8,003 nucleotides of DNA, taken from NCBI GenBank assembly GCA_025057195.1, contig JANWWX010000048.1:1-8003 (forward strand), in the 5' to 3' direction. Positions 5,518 to 8,003 of the stretch are shown in pieces (position 1 is the first letter of the stretch; each line of letters starts with the position of its first letter). A model generated the notes under the pieces. The model saw only the letters and a list, made by a program, of their open reading frames with translations. It made no database searches and was not told the DNA's origin. The position numbers and the translations under genes were made by a program. The stretch is from Leptospiraceae bacterium. Its GTDB lineage: Bacteria; Spirochaetota; Leptospiria; Turneriellales; Turneriellaceae.

Positions 5518-5619
5518 ATGGCGACAAAATCCCAGGTGCTATTATGGAAAAGCCTTAAAAGTCCTCGCCGAAAAAATTTTCTAAAACTATTCCCAAAGCC
5601 CAGTGTGGCATATCCCTAA
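5518..5619 (+). CDS. Possible 33-residue basic small protein
   Basis: An ATG-to-TAA reading frame of 33 codons begins MATKSQVLLWKSLKSPRRKN. The peptide contains six Lys and two Arg and no Asp or Glu. GAGGG at 5505-5509 lies eight bases before the ATG, an acceptable ribosome binding site. Against it are the small size, the AT-rich intergenic setting where lysine codons are expected by chance, and the lack of a clear promoter. It is not recognised as any known family. Treat it as a candidate only. Confidence 0.18.
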   Translation: MATKSQVLLWKSLKSPRRKNFLKLFPKPSVAYP

Positions 5620-5632
5620 GGTTATTCGGAGT

Positions 5633-8003
<2,371 letters not shown>

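Larger units (their letters stand above)
5335..5632. other. AT-rich intergenic region between ligA and the small basic gene
   Basis: This 298-bp stretch holds no large gene. From left to right it contains the minus-strand leader, operator-like palindrome and -10 box of the small basic gene. Next come alternating A and T tracts (5388-5427), and after 5518 a possible 33-codon plus-strand ORF. It must also contain the 3' end of the ligA transcript, but I see no GC-rich hairpin with a T-run on the minus strand. It is visibly more AT-rich than the flanking genes. Confidence 0.6.

Overview
This is an ordinary chromosomal stretch of mid-GC bacterial DNA that is densely packed with genes. Peptidoglycan synthesis (MurF), an inner-membrane zinc protease (HtpX) and an NAD+-dependent DNA ligase (LigA) establish it as bacterial, and the style suggests a Gram-negative-type envelope. 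The exact lineage cannot be fixed from the sequence. A spirochaete of the Leptospirales type is one possibility, but this is only a low-confidence impression.

Layout, left to right. Positions 1-275 hold no convincing gene, but carry inverted repeats ahead of htpX. htpX (276-1187, +) is followed by a GC-rich hairpin. Next comes a YghO-like GNAT acyltransferase gene (1273-2379, +). Its stop codon overlaps, tail to tail, the end of a START/SRPBCC-domain gene (2376-2825, -). That gene is divergent from murF (2921-4351, +) across a 95-bp spacer. murF in turn overlaps by 35 bp the 3' end of a convergent PaaI-like hotdog thioesterase gene (4317-4937, -). Upstream of the thioesterase on the minus strand lies a small uncharacterised gene (4975-5334, -), probably in the same transcript. 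Between the two is a perfect 9-bp inverted repeat.

Positions 5335-5632 are the main non-coding block. It contains a good minus-strand promoter for the small gene, a GC-rich palindrome over the expected transcription start, phased A/T tracts just upstream, and a possible 33-codon basic small ORF on the plus strand. ligA (5633-7660, -) follows. It sits 2 bp downstream of the stop codon of an ALDH3-type aldehyde dehydrogenase gene (7663-8003, -) that runs off the right edge.

The genes do not form one pathway. MurF, HtpX and LigA are housekeeping functions (cell wall, membrane protein quality control, DNA replication and repair). The others are accessory enzymes or unknowns. I saw no mobile element, CRISPR array, toxin-antitoxin pair, defence system, tRNA or rRNA. 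The parts most worth a second look are the regulatory region and small protein around 4940-5620, and the structured leader of htpX.
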